Of a stretch of 64,000 nt of DNA, positions 19,127-29,109 are shown piece by piece. Every line of letters starts with the position of its first letter. Position 1 is the stretch's first letter. The notes beneath the pieces were generated by a model. The model made no database searches. It had not been told where the DNA came from and saw nothing but the letters and a program-made list of their open reading frames with translations. Source of the DNA: Sphingobacterium olei (lineage in GTDB: Bacteria; Bacteroidota; Bacteroidia; Sphingobacteriales; Sphingobacteriaceae); NCBI RefSeq assembly GCF_005048855.1, contig NZ_SUME01000004.1, positions 310,001 to 374,000 of the forward strand, in the 5' to 3' direction. The position numbers and the translations under genes are program-made.

Positions 19127-19186
19127 CTATGCTGTCTTAATATCTATTTCGAGATGCAAAGATAAAGATATAAAGTTTTGTGGTTA

Positions 19187-19747
19187 TCAAACTTTCGTCA
19201 CTTTTTGGGATTTTAATGCCTTATACTGTCTAAAAATAATAAATCCTAGAGCTGCAATAATGAAGTAGCTGATGTATTGTATATTGTTCCCGCTGTGTCC
19301 CTGGTTTTTTAAGTTTTTTATTTCGTCTTTGAATTTATCGTTTTCGTGCTGAAGTTTAGATATTGTCTTCATGTATGCCGTTACCTGTACATCAAATTCT
19401 GTCGCTAGCTTTTGAAACTTCTCACGTTCGATATCTTTGAGGTCAAGCAATTTGCGCGTTTCGATGAAAATTTTGTTGTCGTTGATGACAATCGTTTTTA
19501 GGATGTCAATAGATTTTTGCATGTCTCCTTTTGTTTTGAAGATTCCAAATACGCCGGTTTTCTGATCTAACGAAATGTTGTATTCCTCAAATTTGCGACT
19601 ACGCTCGTCTAATAATGTATTCACCCGCTTACGTTGTTGCTCAAATGTGGCAGAATCAACTTGTAAGCTCTGAGAAAATAGTGGGTGACCTAGACATATT
19701 AATAAAATAAAGGACAGTGTTTTTTTTATCGGTATAATTTTTCTCAT
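19187..19747 (-). CDS. Signal-anchored coiled-coil protein, unknown function
   Basis: A 186-residue protein with an N-terminal signal segment (LSFILLICLGHPLFSQ) and a C-terminal helix (YISYFIIAALGFIIFRQY) followed by a basic tail. Between them lies a coiled coil from about residue 30 to 145, rich in Lys, Glu and Asp. The two ends suggest an exported protein whose C-terminus is held in the membrane. No domain was recognised. It precedes the ABC exporter by 60 bp on the same strand and may be co-transcribed. Confidence 0.7.
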   Translation of the reverse strand: MRKIIPIKKTLSFILLICLGHPLFSQSLQVDSATFEQQRKRVNTLLDERSRKFEEYNISLDQKTGVFGIFKTKGDMQKSIDILKTIVINDNKIFIETRKLLDLKDIEREKFQKLATEFDVQVTAYMKTISKLQHENDKFKDEIKNLKNQGHSGNNIQYISYFIIAALGFIIFRQYKALKSQKVTKV

Positions 19748-19925
19748 CTATTTGTTATTCTTCTTCTTCATTGCGTTACTTCTTATATCTCTTAGACCCA
19801 CTCGACTTCAGTTCGTTTAGCTCAGCGTGCCGTTGTGCCGTGTTGAAATTAAATGAATAACTAGCTGTAGCAAAATTGATTTTTATTTCGTTATCTCGCT
19901 AATTAACTAATCAAAATTACTGTTT

Positions 19926-21182
19926 ATGAAGCCATTTTTTCAATTTTGTAGATTTTTTGTCTTACTGCCTGTTGTCCTTCTAGTTCATGGATGTGATCAG
20001 AAAGAAGTTTTATATGAATATAAAGTTAAAGTGCCTGTGCTCGAGAAAATGGCTTCTATACGGCAGATGGATGTGTCTGTTGTATCACCCAAACCTTTGG
20101 CCACATCCGGTAAAATTTACCTTTATAAGGACTATTTATTTATTAACGAACCAAACGAGGGTATTCATATATTGGATAATAAAAACCCCTCAAATCCAAT
20201 TTCGATGTCGTTTCTTGAAATTCCAGGTAATGTGGATCTAGCCGTCAACAGTGGAATTTTATATGCAGATAGTTATGTTGATTTATTGACTTTTGACTTG
20301 AATAATCCTACGCAACCAAATTTATTAGAACGTTTGGAAGATGTGTTCGAATCTCAATATGTATACCAGTATCTTTCCGGGGGAAATGAGAAGATGGTCG
20401 TTGTTGATTATAAAGACACGGTCATCAATAGTACAAGTTCGAATGTGTATTTCCCCTTTTCCACTTCTGATAAGATATATTACTCAAATGTCAGTGAATC
20501 CATCGGTAATCAAAATTATGGTGTAGGGGGATCGATGGCCAGATTTACATTAGCAAATGAGCACCTTTATACCGTAAATAACACCTCACTCCATTTGTTT
20601 GATGTTGGTAATCCCCGTAAACCCATTTTTGTTAAAGATATTCCATTGGGATGGGGGATAGAGACGATATTCCCTTATAAAGACAATCTTTTTATTGGGT
20701 CTACCACGGGAATGCATATCTATAATATTTCGCAGCCGGGCGAGCCTAGTAGATTGTCCGTTTACACCCATTTCACCGCATGTGATCCAGTAGTCGTAAA
20801 CGATGACTACGCATTTGTTACTTTACGAAGTGGAAATATATGTGGCCTGACAAATGATGTCTTAGAAGTTATCGATATTAAGGATCTGACTGAACCGAAA
20901 TTGCTGAAAACCTTTACCATGCAAAATCCGCATGGTTTGGGATTGTCTGGAGATGTGCTATATATCTGCGAAGGTGATTATGGATTCAAAAGTTTTAATG
21001 TTTCTGATATTTCTACCATTGATAAAAATTTATTGGAACATTTAAAGGACATGAAAAGTACGGATGTGATTCCCGGGCCTAAATCATTGATCGTTGTCGG
21101 TAAAGATGGTGTGTGTCAATATGATTATAGCAATAAAGGGAAAATCAGCCTTTTAAGTTGTATCTCAAAAGCGGTCATGTGA
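19926..21182 (+). CDS. LVIVD-repeat lipoprotein
   Basis: A 418-residue lipoprotein: a hydrophobic signal ends at LVHGC with Cys23 as the lipidation site. The body has repeated segments with the pattern of LVIVD beta-propeller repeats, for example LHLFDVGNPRKPIFV, MHIYNISQPGEPSRL, LEVIDIKDLTEPKLL and FKSFNVSDIST. Such proteins are surface or periplasmic propellers of unknown ligand. Its stop codon shares one base with the ATG of the next gene, so the two are translationally coupled. Confidence 0.86.
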   Translation: MKPFFQFCRFFVLLPVVLLVHGCDQKEVLYEYKVKVPVLEKMASIRQMDVSVVSPKPLATSGKIYLYKDYLFINEPNEGIHILDNKNPSNPISMSFLEIPGNVDLAVNSGILYADSYVDLLTFDLNNPTQPNLLERLEDVFESQYVYQYLSGGNEKMVVVDYKDTVINSTSSNVYFPFSTSDKIYYSNVSESIGNQNYGVGGSMARFTLANEHLYTVNNTSLHLFDVGNPRKPIFVKDIPLGWGIETIFPYKDNLFIGSTTGMHIYNISQPGEPSRLSVYTHFTACDPVVVNDDYAFVTLRSGNICGLTNDVLEVIDIKDLTEPKLLKTFTMQNPHGLGLSGDVLYICEGDYGFKSFNVSDISTIDKNLLEHLKDMKSTDVIPGPKSLIVVGKDGVCQYDYSNKGKISLLSCISKAVM

Positions 21183-21781
21183 TGCGGTATAGCCTGATGA
21201 AGTTTTTCTTGTTATGTTGCGGTCTTATTTTTTCTGGTTTTTCTTACGGTCAACGTTCATCTTACACTAGCCAGTATCAAGTAGGTATATTGTCTTATGG
21301 GCCTTTTTTTAAGGATGCAGGATTCACCCTGGAGTCTTTTCATGGTGTAGAATTCAACAACCGATTTGCGCTGGGATCCACCTTAGGTTTGGATAGTTAT
21401 CGGATCGAAGGGGACGAGCGATATTGGATTTTGCCGATATCAGCGAGGTTGGTTACAGATGCATCGTTAAATCCGAAGACAAGACTATATCTAGGTGTTG
21501 ACGGAGGGTATGGTTTTGCTGGTTTGAACAAAGAAAAGGTTGAAAATCAAAGGAAGGTGTCTTATGAAGGGGGCTTTATGCTTCAGCCCTTTGCAGGATT
21601 GAAATTTAAGGCGAATAAAAAGCATTTTTGGTCGGTTTCTTTAGGATATAAAAGGCAGCATTTCACGGTAACGGAAGAGATGCGATGGCCAGGAGGTATA
21701 GGTAACGATGAATATGGAAGTAAGTATACCACTGCTTATACCTTGCAAAGGCTTGTTGTTAAGGCAGGCTGGGGATTTTGA
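21182..21781 (+). CDS. Exported beta-barrel-like protein
   Basis: Start ATG 21182 overlaps the stop of the LVIVD lipoprotein by one base; an in-frame TTG at 21158 lies inside that gene and is not preferred. The 199-residue product starts with a signal peptide (FFLLCCGLIFSGFSYGQ) and continues as alternating strands with aromatic girdle residues (FEN/YGPFFKDAGFTLES, FWSVSLGYKRQHF), ending in Phe, which fits an 8-strand outer-membrane barrel. No named family was recognised. Coupling to the LVIVD lipoprotein suggests a surface pair. Confidence 0.75.
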   Translation: MRYSLMKFFLLCCGLIFSGFSYGQRSSYTSQYQVGILSYGPFFKDAGFTLESFHGVEFNNRFALGSTLGLDSYRIEGDERYWILPISARLVTDASLNPKTRLYLGVDGGYGFAGLNKEKVENQRKVSYEGGFMLQPFAGLKFKANKKHFWSVSLGYKRQHFTVTEEMRWPGGIGNDEYGSKYTTAYTLQRLVVKAGWGF

Positions 21782-21784
21782 GGG

Positions 21785-22573
21785 TTAATTGTCTAAAAAT
21801 TTAACCATAATGGTTTCGTCTTGGTGTAGCCCCAGTAGATTACTCGCATGACCTTTATTAATTGCGATCTCTAAATAGTTGCTGATACCGAAGAGACAAA
21901 GTTTTTCGCCTTCAGAGACTTCATTGTAATGCCAGCTCATTTTTTCAATCGTCTCATTGCGTTTAAAAAATAAAGTGAAATTACGCCCTTTTTGAACTTG
22001 ATTGAATAGGTCTTTGCTGATATTGCTTATTACATTTCCAAAAGAATCAATATAAGACACGTGTCCTTTGATGATATTGTTGTTTTCAATAATCGGAAGG
22101 AGCGGTTTCTTTTTTAGCGGTTCATCGATTTTTGATCCTAATTCGTTGATGTCTCCTCCATTAGCGATATGGCAGGCGGCCTTTGCCAAAATGTCCGCCA
22201 GTGGAAAATGGAGGAATCGAAGATCCTGCATCACTTCGATTTCAACCAGCTCTTCTGCTTTGTCGTCACCTAATATAATGCTAAATATCCCATTGTCTGC
22301 TCCTACAAAATAATGTCCATTGTGTTTCATGGCAACATAACTTCCTCCCTCTTGAAAAACGGTGTCTATTCCGATTAAGTGAACCGTATTTTTAGGGAAG
22401 TAATGGTAGGCATTTTGTAAGATAAATGCCGCATTTTGAATATTGAAGGAAGGGATCTCATGGCTGATATCGAACAAACGGACGTCAGGCAGCAAGGATA
22501 TAATGCTGCCTTTGAGCGCGGCTTGATAAAAGTCGCGATACCCCAAATCTGTCGTTAATGTTATTACTCCCAT
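21785..22573 (-). CDS. SAM hydroxide adenosyltransferase (DUF62)
   Basis: A 262-residue protein of the SAM hydrolase/fluorinase fold. ITLTTDLGYRDFYQAALKG at the N-terminus and the later HYFVGADNGIFS, YIDSFGNVISNI match the family core, including the Asp that recognises the SAM ribose. It cleaves S-adenosylmethionine with water to adenosine and methionine; the halogenase residues are not expected in this group. It is convergent with the barrel gene (3 bp between stops) and is transcribed alone. The role in the cell is unsettled in the literature I can recall. Confidence 0.93.
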   Translation of the reverse strand: MGVITLTTDLGYRDFYQAALKGSIISLLPDVRLFDISHEIPSFNIQNAAFILQNAYHYFPKNTVHLIGIDTVFQEGGSYVAMKHNGHYFVGADNGIFSIILGDDKAEELVEIEVMQDLRFLHFPLADILAKAACHIANGGDINELGSKIDEPLKKKPLLPIIENNNIIKGHVSYIDSFGNVISNISKDLFNQVQKGRNFTLFFKRNETIEKMSWHYNEVSEGEKLCLFGISNYLEIAINKGHASNLLGLHQDETIMVKFLDN

Positions 22574-22725
22574 ACTAATAGCACGTTATCTTTTAAAACG
22601 TGATCAAAATAGCTTTATGAATTCTTTACCGAGCTACAAAAGTAGCAAAACTGCTCATCTTGCAGCTAGAAGCGCTCAAATTAATTAATATTTTTTACAA
22701 TTCTTAATTGGCCAATTTAAGTTTG

Positions 22726-22733
22726 TAAATTTG
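22726..22733 (+). promoter_or_regulatory. Candidate -7 box upstream of phoH
   Basis: TAAATTTG fits the Bacteroidota TAnnTTTG -7 pattern in an AT-rich spacer about 97 bp before the phoH start. A TTG at 22708-22710 could serve as a -33 element but the spacing (15 bp) is short. Confidence 0.35.
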
Positions 22734-22829
22734 AGTGTTTTAATATAAGATATTGACAAAAACTCATTCGGAAATCGAAAATCTTATCTATATTTATCCA
22801 CAAGGTATCACAAGTTAAATTAAAATAAT

Positions 22830-23804
22830 TTGAGCGAATTAATCATCAATCTAGATAGTGTAAATCTAGTTTCCTTATGGGGTGCACAAAATGAAAACTT
22901 TGAGTTTATAAAAAATGCATTTCCAAAGTTGCGTTTGGTGGCAAGAGGGGATGAATTGAAAGTGTTAGGGGAAGTGGTCGAACAGAAGATTTTTGAAGAA
23001 TCTTTTAACCGGATATTGGATCACGCTACGAAATTTAATTCTTTATCGGGACAAGATTTGGAGGAATTGCTGCATGCAAGAGTTGTTGCTTCGCCATCCC
23101 TTAAGAAAGATAAGCCGGAAGAAGGGGCTGTCGCCTTCAGAGGGGAACCTATCGTGTATGGGCCTAATGGTTTGATTGTCAGAGCCCGGACAGCTAATCA
23201 ACGTAAGATGGTAGAGAGTATTAATAAAAACGATATTCTTTTTGCTATAGGTCCGGCAGGTACAGGAAAGACGTATACCGCAGTCGCTTTAGCCGTACGA
23301 GCTTTACGTAATAAGGAAATAAAGCGTATTATTCTGACACGTCCGGCAGTAGAAGCTGGAGAGAATCTAGGCTTTTTGCCCGGAGACCTGAAAGAAAAAG
23401 TGGATCCTTATTTACGTCCATTATACGATGCGTTGGATGATATGATACCCGTGGAAAAGTTGAAAGGCTATTTAGAAAATAGAACAATTGAGGTGGCACC
23501 TCTCGCATTTATGCGCGGCAGGACATTGGACAACTGTTTTGTGATCCTGGATGAGGCACAAAATGCGACAGATATGCAGCTCAAAATGTTTTTGACACGT
23601 ATGGGACCTACCGCTAAGTTTATCGTGACGGGCGATCTGACGCAAATAGATTTGCCGAAAAAAACACAGTCCGGATTGGCCACTGCGGTAAAGATACTGG
23701 AAAATGTAGAAGGTATAGACGTTATACATCTTACCGGTTCAGACGTAGTTCGTCATAAATTAGTGAGGAGGATTTTAGAAGCTTACGGCGATTTAAATAA
23801 TTAA
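22830..23804 (+). CDS. phoH: PhoH-family ATPase
   Basis: A 324-residue cytoplasmic P-loop protein. Walker A is GPAGTGKTYTAVALA and Walker B FVILDEAQNATDMQLKMFLTR; the sensor segment is KFIVTGDLTQIDLP. An N-terminal KH-like region precedes the ATPase core. PhoH proteins are linked to RNA metabolism and phosphate-starvation responses. The start is TTG at 22830; no ATG exists in frame before the conserved core, so this non-standard start is likely real. purC follows 34 bp downstream. Confidence 0.94.
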   Translation: MSELIINLDSVNLVSLWGAQNENFEFIKNAFPKLRLVARGDELKVLGEVVEQKIFEESFNRILDHATKFNSLSGQDLEELLHARVVASPSLKKDKPEEGAVAFRGEPIVYGPNGLIVRARTANQRKMVESINKNDILFAIGPAGTGKTYTAVALAVRALRNKEIKRIILTRPAVEAGENLGFLPGDLKEKVDPYLRPLYDALDDMIPVEKLKGYLENRTIEVAPLAFMRGRTLDNCFVILDEAQNATDMQLKMFLTRMGPTAKFIVTGDLTQIDLPKKTQSGLATAVKILENVEGIDVIHLTGSDVVRHKLVRRILEAYGDLNN

Positions 23805-23838
23805 GAATAAAAAGGGGTACGTTGCGTACCAATGATAT

Positions 23839-24783
23839 ATGAATGCGATAAAAGAAACAAATTTTAATTTTGATAAGCAGACTGCTTTTTATAGAGGTAA
23901 GGTTAGAGACGTATATACGATCGATAATCAATATTTAGTGATGGTTGCGTCAGACCGTATTTCGGCTTTTGATGTTGTATTACCTCGTCCTATACCTTAT
24001 AAAGGTCAAGTGCTAAATCAGGTTGCAGCAAAATTTTTGAAAGCGACAGCTGATATCTTGCCCAACTGGGTCGTATCGGTGCCCGATCCAAGTGTCACCA
24101 TTGGTCGGATGTGTGAGCCTTTTAAAGTTGAAATGGTTATTCGTGGATACTTAGCCGGACATGCTTGGCGTACCTATGCTGCTGGCGGACGTGAATTGTG
24201 TGGTGAGGTGTTGGCTGAGGGTTTGAAAGAAAACGACAAACTTCCTGAACCCATCATTACCCCCACTACCAAAGCGGCAGTAGGTCACGATGAAGATATT
24301 TCCAAAGTGGATATCTTAGCTAAAGGAATAGTTAGTGAAGAAGATTATGCGCAATTGGAAAAATATACCAAGGCACTTTTTCAACGCGGAACGGAGATCG
24401 CGAAGGAACGAGGATTAATCTTGGTTGACACGAAATATGAGTTTGGTAAAAAAGATGGTAAAATCTATTTGATAGATGAGATTCATACACCCGATTCCTC
24501 TCGCTATTTTTATGCTGAAGGATATGAGGCGCGTCAAGCTACGGGAGAACCCCAGAAACAACTTTCGAAGGAGTTTGTTCGTCAGTGGTTGATTGAAAAT
24601 GGCTTCCAAGGTAAAGACGGGCAACAAGTTCCTGAAATGACGGATGAAATCATACAGTCCATTTCCGAACGCTATATTGAATTGTATGAACATATTACGG
24701 GTGAAAAATTTGTTTACCCAGAGGCGGGAGAGATTCTGACTCGAGTTGAAAATAATGTGAACCAGGCATTAGCAATACGTTGA
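23839..24783 (+). CDS. purC: SAICAR synthase PurC
   Basis: Phosphoribosylaminoimidazole-succinocarboxamide synthase, which joins CAIR and aspartate with ATP in purine biosynthesis. The 314-residue length is that of the long (yeast-like) form. [12 protein letters not shown] at the start binds [37 protein letters not shown] and [13 protein letters not shown] are the conserved catalytic segments. Start ATG 23839 is preceded by phoH on the same strand. Confidence 0.97.
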   Translation: MNAIKETNFNFDKQTAFYRGKVRDVYTIDNQYLVMVASDRISAFDVVLPRPIPYKGQVLNQVAAKFLKATADILPNWVVSVPDPSVTIGRMCEPFKVEMVIRGYLAGHAWRTYAAGGRELCGEVLAEGLKENDKLPEPIITPTTKAAVGHDEDISKVDILAKGIVSEEDYAQLEKYTKALFQRGTEIAKERGLILVDTKYEFGKKDGKIYLIDEIHTPDSSRYFYAEGYEARQATGEPQKQLSKEFVRQWLIENGFQGKDGQQVPEMTDEIIQSISERYIELYEHITGEKFVYPEAGEILTRVENNVNQALAIR

Positions 24784-24889
24784 AAATTGGCAGAATGGCG
24801 GTAAGTTTGTATGCGGCTGTTAAATATCAAACCGCGCAGCGCTCATGAACACCATTGAAAATTTATATTAGTATAGTAATAAGATAAAT

Positions 24890-25261
24890 ATGAAATATAC
24901 GATAGATAAGCACGAAAGATATGTAGTAATTGAACCCTTAACTAAGCAATTAAACGGTGAGGTCGCTGCATTTTTAAAAGGCGAGTTCATGTTACGCAAT
25001 ACCAGTGGTCAACGTAATATTGTTTTGGATCTGTCGCATGTGGAAGAGTCGGATGAGGAAGGAATCCGTATGGGATTGCTTGCTCAGCGTCTATGTAATG
25101 CTGTAGGGGGCGTATTTATCCTTACGGGTGTATGTTCGCAGATCGAAGATCTTTTAAGAATGGCCGGATTGGAAAGAAACTTTACTATTGTAAAATCTAT
25201 TAGTAAAGCGGAAGATTTGATCTTTGGGAATGAAATACAACGCGAGCTAAGGGGAGAATAA
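24890..25261 (+). CDS. STAS-domain protein
   Basis: A 123-residue single STAS domain. The phosphorylatable segment usual in anti-sigma antagonists (DLS-x-V-x-x-x-D-S) is here DLSHVEESDEEGI, so the Ser is followed by acidic residues. This suggests it may not be a standard SpoIIAA. Family roles are anti-anti-sigma switching or protein scaffolding. The stop overlaps the rnz start by one base (TAATG), so both are co-translated, a link to RNA processing being conceivable but unproven. Confidence 0.83.
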   Translation: MKYTIDKHERYVVIEPLTKQLNGEVAAFLKGEFMLRNTSGQRNIVLDLSHVEESDEEGIRMGLLAQRLCNAVGGVFILTGVCSQIEDLLRMAGLERNFTIVKSISKAEDLIFGNEIQRELRGE

Positions 25262-26172
25262 TGAGATTTGAAGTGTTGATTTTGGGAAATAGTTCGGCTA
25301 CACCGATGTACGAACGGCATCCCTCATCTCAAGTTTTGAATTTCAATGAACAATTGTTTTTAATCGATTGTGGCGAGGGTACGCAGATGCAACTCTTCCG
25401 TTACGGAATAAAGAGCAATAAGATATCTCATATTTTTATTAGCCATTTGCATGGAGACCATTATTTGGGGTTGGTAGGGCTATTATCTTCCATGAACTTA
25501 AGTGGAAGAAAGAGTGAATTGCATTTGTATGCACCCGCAGCGCTCAAGGAGATTCTAGATATACAGTTTAAGTATTCGGATACCATATTGCGTTATGATC
25601 TTATTTTTCATCCCACCAATTCGGAGAAACCCGAAATTATTTTACAAACCAAAATGTTGACGGTTACCTCTTTTTCGTTGAGACATCGCGTACCAACTAC
25701 AGGCTTTCGCTTTGATGAAGGAAAGCGATCGGCTTCCTTAATCCGCGAAAAAATAGAAAAGTTAAATGTACCTACGGTCTTTCTCTCTCAATTAAAAAGA
25801 GGAGTAGATTGTATAGGCACAGATGGTACACGATATAGCGCTTCTGAATTGACATTGCCCGCGCCTCGATCTAGAAGTTATGCCTACTGTTCGGACACAC
25901 GTGCCTTTGCCAGCTATATTTCCGCTATCCAACATGTGGATTTGCTTTATCACGAAACCACCTTCCTGCACGAAATGGTAGATCGGGCTGAAGAAACGTT
26001 TCATAGTACAGCCCTAGAAGCTGCTGAGGTAGCTTTGCAAGTTGGAGCAGGCAAATTGTTGATGGGTCACTATTCGGCCAGATACCGCGATTTAACCCCA
26101 TTATTAACCGAAGCAAAGTCAAAATTTTCGAATACACATCTTTCTGAAGAAGGTAAGTGGTATTTAGTTTAG
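25261..26172 (+). CDS. rnz: Ribonuclease Z
   Basis: A 303-residue metallo-beta-lactamase nuclease that trims tRNA 3' ends. GNSSATPM at the N-terminus, the metal-binding HLHGDHYLG, then YCSDTRAF and HETTFL, and the C-terminal MGHYSARY are the tRNase Z signatures, all present. Length is that of the short-form enzyme. The start is coupled to the STAS gene by overlap. The following hisC gene starts 50 bp beyond its stop. Confidence 0.96.
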   Translation: MRFEVLILGNSSATPMYERHPSSQVLNFNEQLFLIDCGEGTQMQLFRYGIKSNKISHIFISHLHGDHYLGLVGLLSSMNLSGRKSELHLYAPAALKEILDIQFKYSDTILRYDLIFHPTNSEKPEIILQTKMLTVTSFSLRHRVPTTGFRFDEGKRSASLIREKIEKLNVPTVFLSQLKRGVDCIGTDGTRYSASELTLPAPRSRSYAYCSDTRAFASYISAIQHVDLLYHETTFLHEMVDRAEETFHSTALEAAEVALQVGAGKLLMGHYSARYRDLTPLLTEAKSKFSNTHLSEEGKWYLV

Positions 26173-26221
26173 TGATTTTGTAGATTTTTCCCCATATTTA
26201 CACCTCGAAAAATAGTAGACA

Positions 26222-27280
26222 ATGAATATGTCTTTCAACTTAAACACGTTATTAAGGGACAATATAAAAAATTTGGTTCCCTATTCATCAGCGCGCGATG
26301 AATTTAAAGGCGAAGCATCCGTGTTATTGGATGCGAATGAAAATGCTTTTGGTTCTCCGTTGGCACAGCATTACAACCGCTATCCAGATCCTTTACAGCA
26401 TCAGGTGAAACATAAATTGTCCACCATAAAAGGTGTTCCTGTTGAAAATATATTTTTAGGCAACGGTAGCGACGAAGCTATTGATATTTTGTATCGTGCG
26501 TTTTGTCGTCCACAAGTGGACAATGTTATTCTTGTGCCACCTACCTACGGCATGTATGAGGTGTCTGCTAATATAAATGATGTACCTGTCCGTAAAGTAA
26601 ACCTGACTGCAGATTACGAATTGGATATGGAAAATATTGCTGAGGCCATCGATATCAATACAAAAATGATCTTTATCTGTTCGCCGAATAATCCTACCGG
26701 AAATAGCATCAATAGAAAAGATATAGAAACTATTCTTACCTATTTCCCTGGTATCGTAGTTATCGATGAAGCGTATATCAATTATTCGAGACACAAATCA
26801 TTTACGCAAGAATTGGCGGAATATCCGAACTTAGTAATCCTTCAAACACTTTCAAAAGCTTGGGGATTGGCGGCTTTACGCTTGGGTATGGCATTCGCGA
26901 GCAAAGAAATAATTGATATATTCAATAAAATAAAACCTCCTTATAATATTAATCAAGCTACACAAGAATTGGTTTTGGAAGCGTTGAACGGAGTAGATAT
27001 TGTGAACGAATGGATTAAAGAGGCTGTGGCAGAGCGGGATAAGTTAGCGTCACATTTGGAAAAATTTGAACAGGTGTATCATATTACTCCTTCGGATGCT
27101 AATTTTATATTGGTTAAATTACAAGAACCTAGAGCTTTATACACGTATTTAGTAAGCAAAGGTATTATCGTTCGTGACCGATCCAAAGTCGAGCTTTGTG
27201 AAGGATGTCTTCGTATTACGGTAGGAACACCTGAAGAAAACAAGAATTTAATAGCTGCGTTACAGCAATTTTATAACTAA
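26222..27280 (+). CDS. hisC: Histidinol-phosphate aminotransferase
   Basis: PLP-dependent aminotransferase converting imidazole-acetol phosphate to histidinol phosphate. The 352-residue protein carries [26 protein letters not shown] and the PLP-lysine motif [14 protein letters not shown], then the substrate Arg near the end ([11 protein letters not shown]). First gene of the histidine cluster seen here. hisG and hisD, which normally lie before hisC in Bacteroidota, are not in this position. ATG 26222 or ATG 26228 may be used. Confidence 0.96.
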   Translation: MNMSFNLNTLLRDNIKNLVPYSSARDEFKGEASVLLDANENAFGSPLAQHYNRYPDPLQHQVKHKLSTIKGVPVENIFLGNGSDEAIDILYRAFCRPQVDNVILVPPTYGMYEVSANINDVPVRKVNLTADYELDMENIAEAIDINTKMIFICSPNNPTGNSINRKDIETILTYFPGIVVIDEAYINYSRHKSFTQELAEYPNLVILQTLSKAWGLAALRLGMAFASKEIIDIFNKIKPPYNINQATQELVLEALNGVDIVNEWIKEAVAERDKLASHLEKFEQVYHITPSDANFILVKLQEPRALYTYLVSKGIIVRDRSKVELCEGCLRITVGTPEENKNLIAALQQFYN

Positions 27281-27282
27281 TC

Positions 27283-28422
27283 ATGTCAGAAATAGTAAAA
27301 AGAGTCTTATTCATAGATAGAGATGGTACATTAATCGTAGAACCGGAGGATGAACAAATTGATTCCTTCGCCAAACTTAAGTTCTACCCTGGTGCTTTAC
27401 AATATTTACCGAGGATTGCGAAAGAACTTGATTTTGAATTGGTTTTGGTATCGAATCAAGACGGATTGGGTACAGATTCGCATCCAGAAGCTAACTTTTG
27501 GCCTGTACATCATTTTATCATTGACACCTTTAAGGGAGAAGGGGTAGAATTCGCCCAAGAGCATATCGATAGGACGTTTCCACATGAAAATGCAGCTACA
27601 CGTAAGCCCGGAATAGGTATGCTAGAAAGTTACTTTGATGTAGCGAAATACAACTTGGCCGATTCGTTTGTGATTGGCGACCGCGTGAATGATGTGAAAT
27701 TAGCTCAGAATTTAGGCGCTAAAGTGATTTGGCTGCGCAACAACGATGAGCTTGGAAAGGCAGAAAATCTTGAGATTTCGGATGAAGTGGTCGCACTGGA
27801 AACGGCACAGTGGAAATCGATATATGAATTCCTGAAGTTGGGAACCCGTACAGGGGAACATTATCGTAAAACAAACGAAACCGATATCTACATCAAGTTA
27901 AATTTAGATGGTTCAGGAAAATCGGATATCGATACAGGATTACCTTTCTTTGATCACATGTTGGATCAAATCGCCCGTCACGGCGCTATAGATCTGACCG
28001 TTAAAGCCAAAGGAGATCTTGATATCGACGAGCATCACACGATCGAGGACACGGGTATTGCACTTGGAGAGATTTTCTTGAAAGTTTTAGGTGATAAGCG
28101 TGGCATCGAACGATATTCCTATACGTTGCCTATGGACGATTGTCTGGCACAAGTTGCGTTGGATTTTGGAGGACGTAATTGGATTGTGTGGGAAGCAGCA
28201 TTTAAAAGAGAAAAAATAGGAGATATGCCAACGGAGATGTTTTTCCATTTCTTTAAATCGTTTTCTGATGCATCTAAATCAAATTTAAATATCAAAGCCG
28301 AGGGAGATAATGAGCATCATAAAATTGAATCAATCTTCAAAGCTTTTGCCAAATCAATAAAAAAAGCGGTGCGTCGTGATGCAGATAATATGCAGTTGCC
28401 GAGCACAAAAGGAGTGTTATAG
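27283..28422 (+). CDS. hisB: Bifunctional histidinol-phosphatase/imidazoleglycerol-phosphate dehydratase
   Basis: A 379-residue fusion. The N-terminal half (1-165) is a HAD phosphatase with [14 protein letters not shown] as nucleophile motif and [18 protein letters not shown]. The C-terminal half (about 185-379) is IGPD, with the manganese ligands in [10 protein letters not shown] and [10 protein letters not shown], both complete. It performs steps 7 and 9 of histidine synthesis. It starts 3 bp after hisC. Confidence 0.97.
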   Translation: MSEIVKRVLFIDRDGTLIVEPEDEQIDSFAKLKFYPGALQYLPRIAKELDFELVLVSNQDGLGTDSHPEANFWPVHHFIIDTFKGEGVEFAQEHIDRTFPHENAATRKPGIGMLESYFDVAKYNLADSFVIGDRVNDVKLAQNLGAKVIWLRNNDELGKAENLEISDEVVALETAQWKSIYEFLKLGTRTGEHYRKTNETDIYIKLNLDGSGKSDIDTGLPFFDHMLDQIARHGAIDLTVKAKGDLDIDEHHTIEDTGIALGEIFLKVLGDKRGIERYSYTLPMDDCLAQVALDFGGRNWIVWEAAFKREKIGDMPTEMFFHFFKSFSDASKSNLNIKAEGDNEHHKIESIFKAFAKSIKKAVRRDADNMQLPSTKGVL

Positions 28423-28427
28423 TATTT

Positions 28428-28482
28428 AGATGTGAAATCTTAGGCGTAAGACATGGTGTCTCAAATCTAATATCTCACATCT
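28428..28482. repeat. Imperfect inverted repeat between hisB and hisH
   Basis: AGATGTGAAATCTTA near 28428 and TAATATCTCACATCT ending at 28482 pair 13 of 15 positions. Inside sits a perfect 5-bp stem AGACA/TGTCT (28450-28462). The AATCT-rich, repeated composition is like dispersed intergenic elements seen in Sphingobacteriaceae (recalled, not searched). It separates two genes of one pathway. Confidence 0.6.
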
Positions 28483-28497
28483 TAAATCTAATAAAAA

Positions 28498-29088
28498 ATG
28501 GTAGGAATAGTAAATTACGGTGCGGGTAATATATTTTCACTCACTGCAGCATTGCAGCGAATCGGAGTAGAGTATGGTATGATTAATCAGGTGTCTGATT
28601 TTGACCGATATGATCGTATCATCATTCCAGGTGTAGGTCATGCAGGTGCTGCGATGCAAAAACTGCGGGAGACAGGCCTAGTGAAAGATATTTTACGATT
28701 AAAGAAGCCTGTTTTGGGTATATGCGTAGGCATGCAGCTTTTGACGGCATATTCCGAAGAAGGAAATGCCGATTTACTGAATGTATTCCCGTTGAAGACG
28801 TTACATTTCGACCAACGAGTCCAGCTAAAAGTACCTCATATGGGGTGGAATAGTGTACGTGCTGAAAATGAATGCCCTTTATTCCAAGATGTTCCGGATA
28901 ATACGTATTTTTACTTCGTACACTCTTATTTTATTGAATACAGTGGGCAATATACTGGAGCTGTCTGCGAATACGGCTTGCCTTATTCTGCTGCGATTCA
29001 AAAAGACAACTTTTATGGCGTACAGTTTCATCCGGAGAAATCTGGCAAATACGGGGAGCAGCTTTTGTTAAATTTTTCGAGAATATAA
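28498..29088 (+). CDS. hisH: Imidazole glycerol phosphate synthase, glutaminase subunit
   Basis: Class I glutamine amidotransferase that supplies ammonia to HisF. The 196-residue protein has oxyanion strand GAGNIFSL, nucleophile Cys in LGICVGMQLL and the His/Glu pair in VQFHPEKSG. It is preceded by a 75-bp spacer that holds an inverted repeat, unlike the tightly packed rest of the cluster. Confidence 0.97.
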   Translation: MVGIVNYGAGNIFSLTAALQRIGVEYGMINQVSDFDRYDRIIIPGVGHAGAAMQKLRETGLVKDILRLKKPVLGICVGMQLLTAYSEEGNADLLNVFPLKTLHFDQRVQLKVPHMGWNSVRAENECPLFQDVPDNTYFYFVHSYFIEYSGQYTGAVCEYGLPYSAAIQKDNFYGVQFHPEKSGKYGEQLLLNFSRI

Positions 29089-29109
29089 TTTATTAAAATA
29101 TAAACAACT

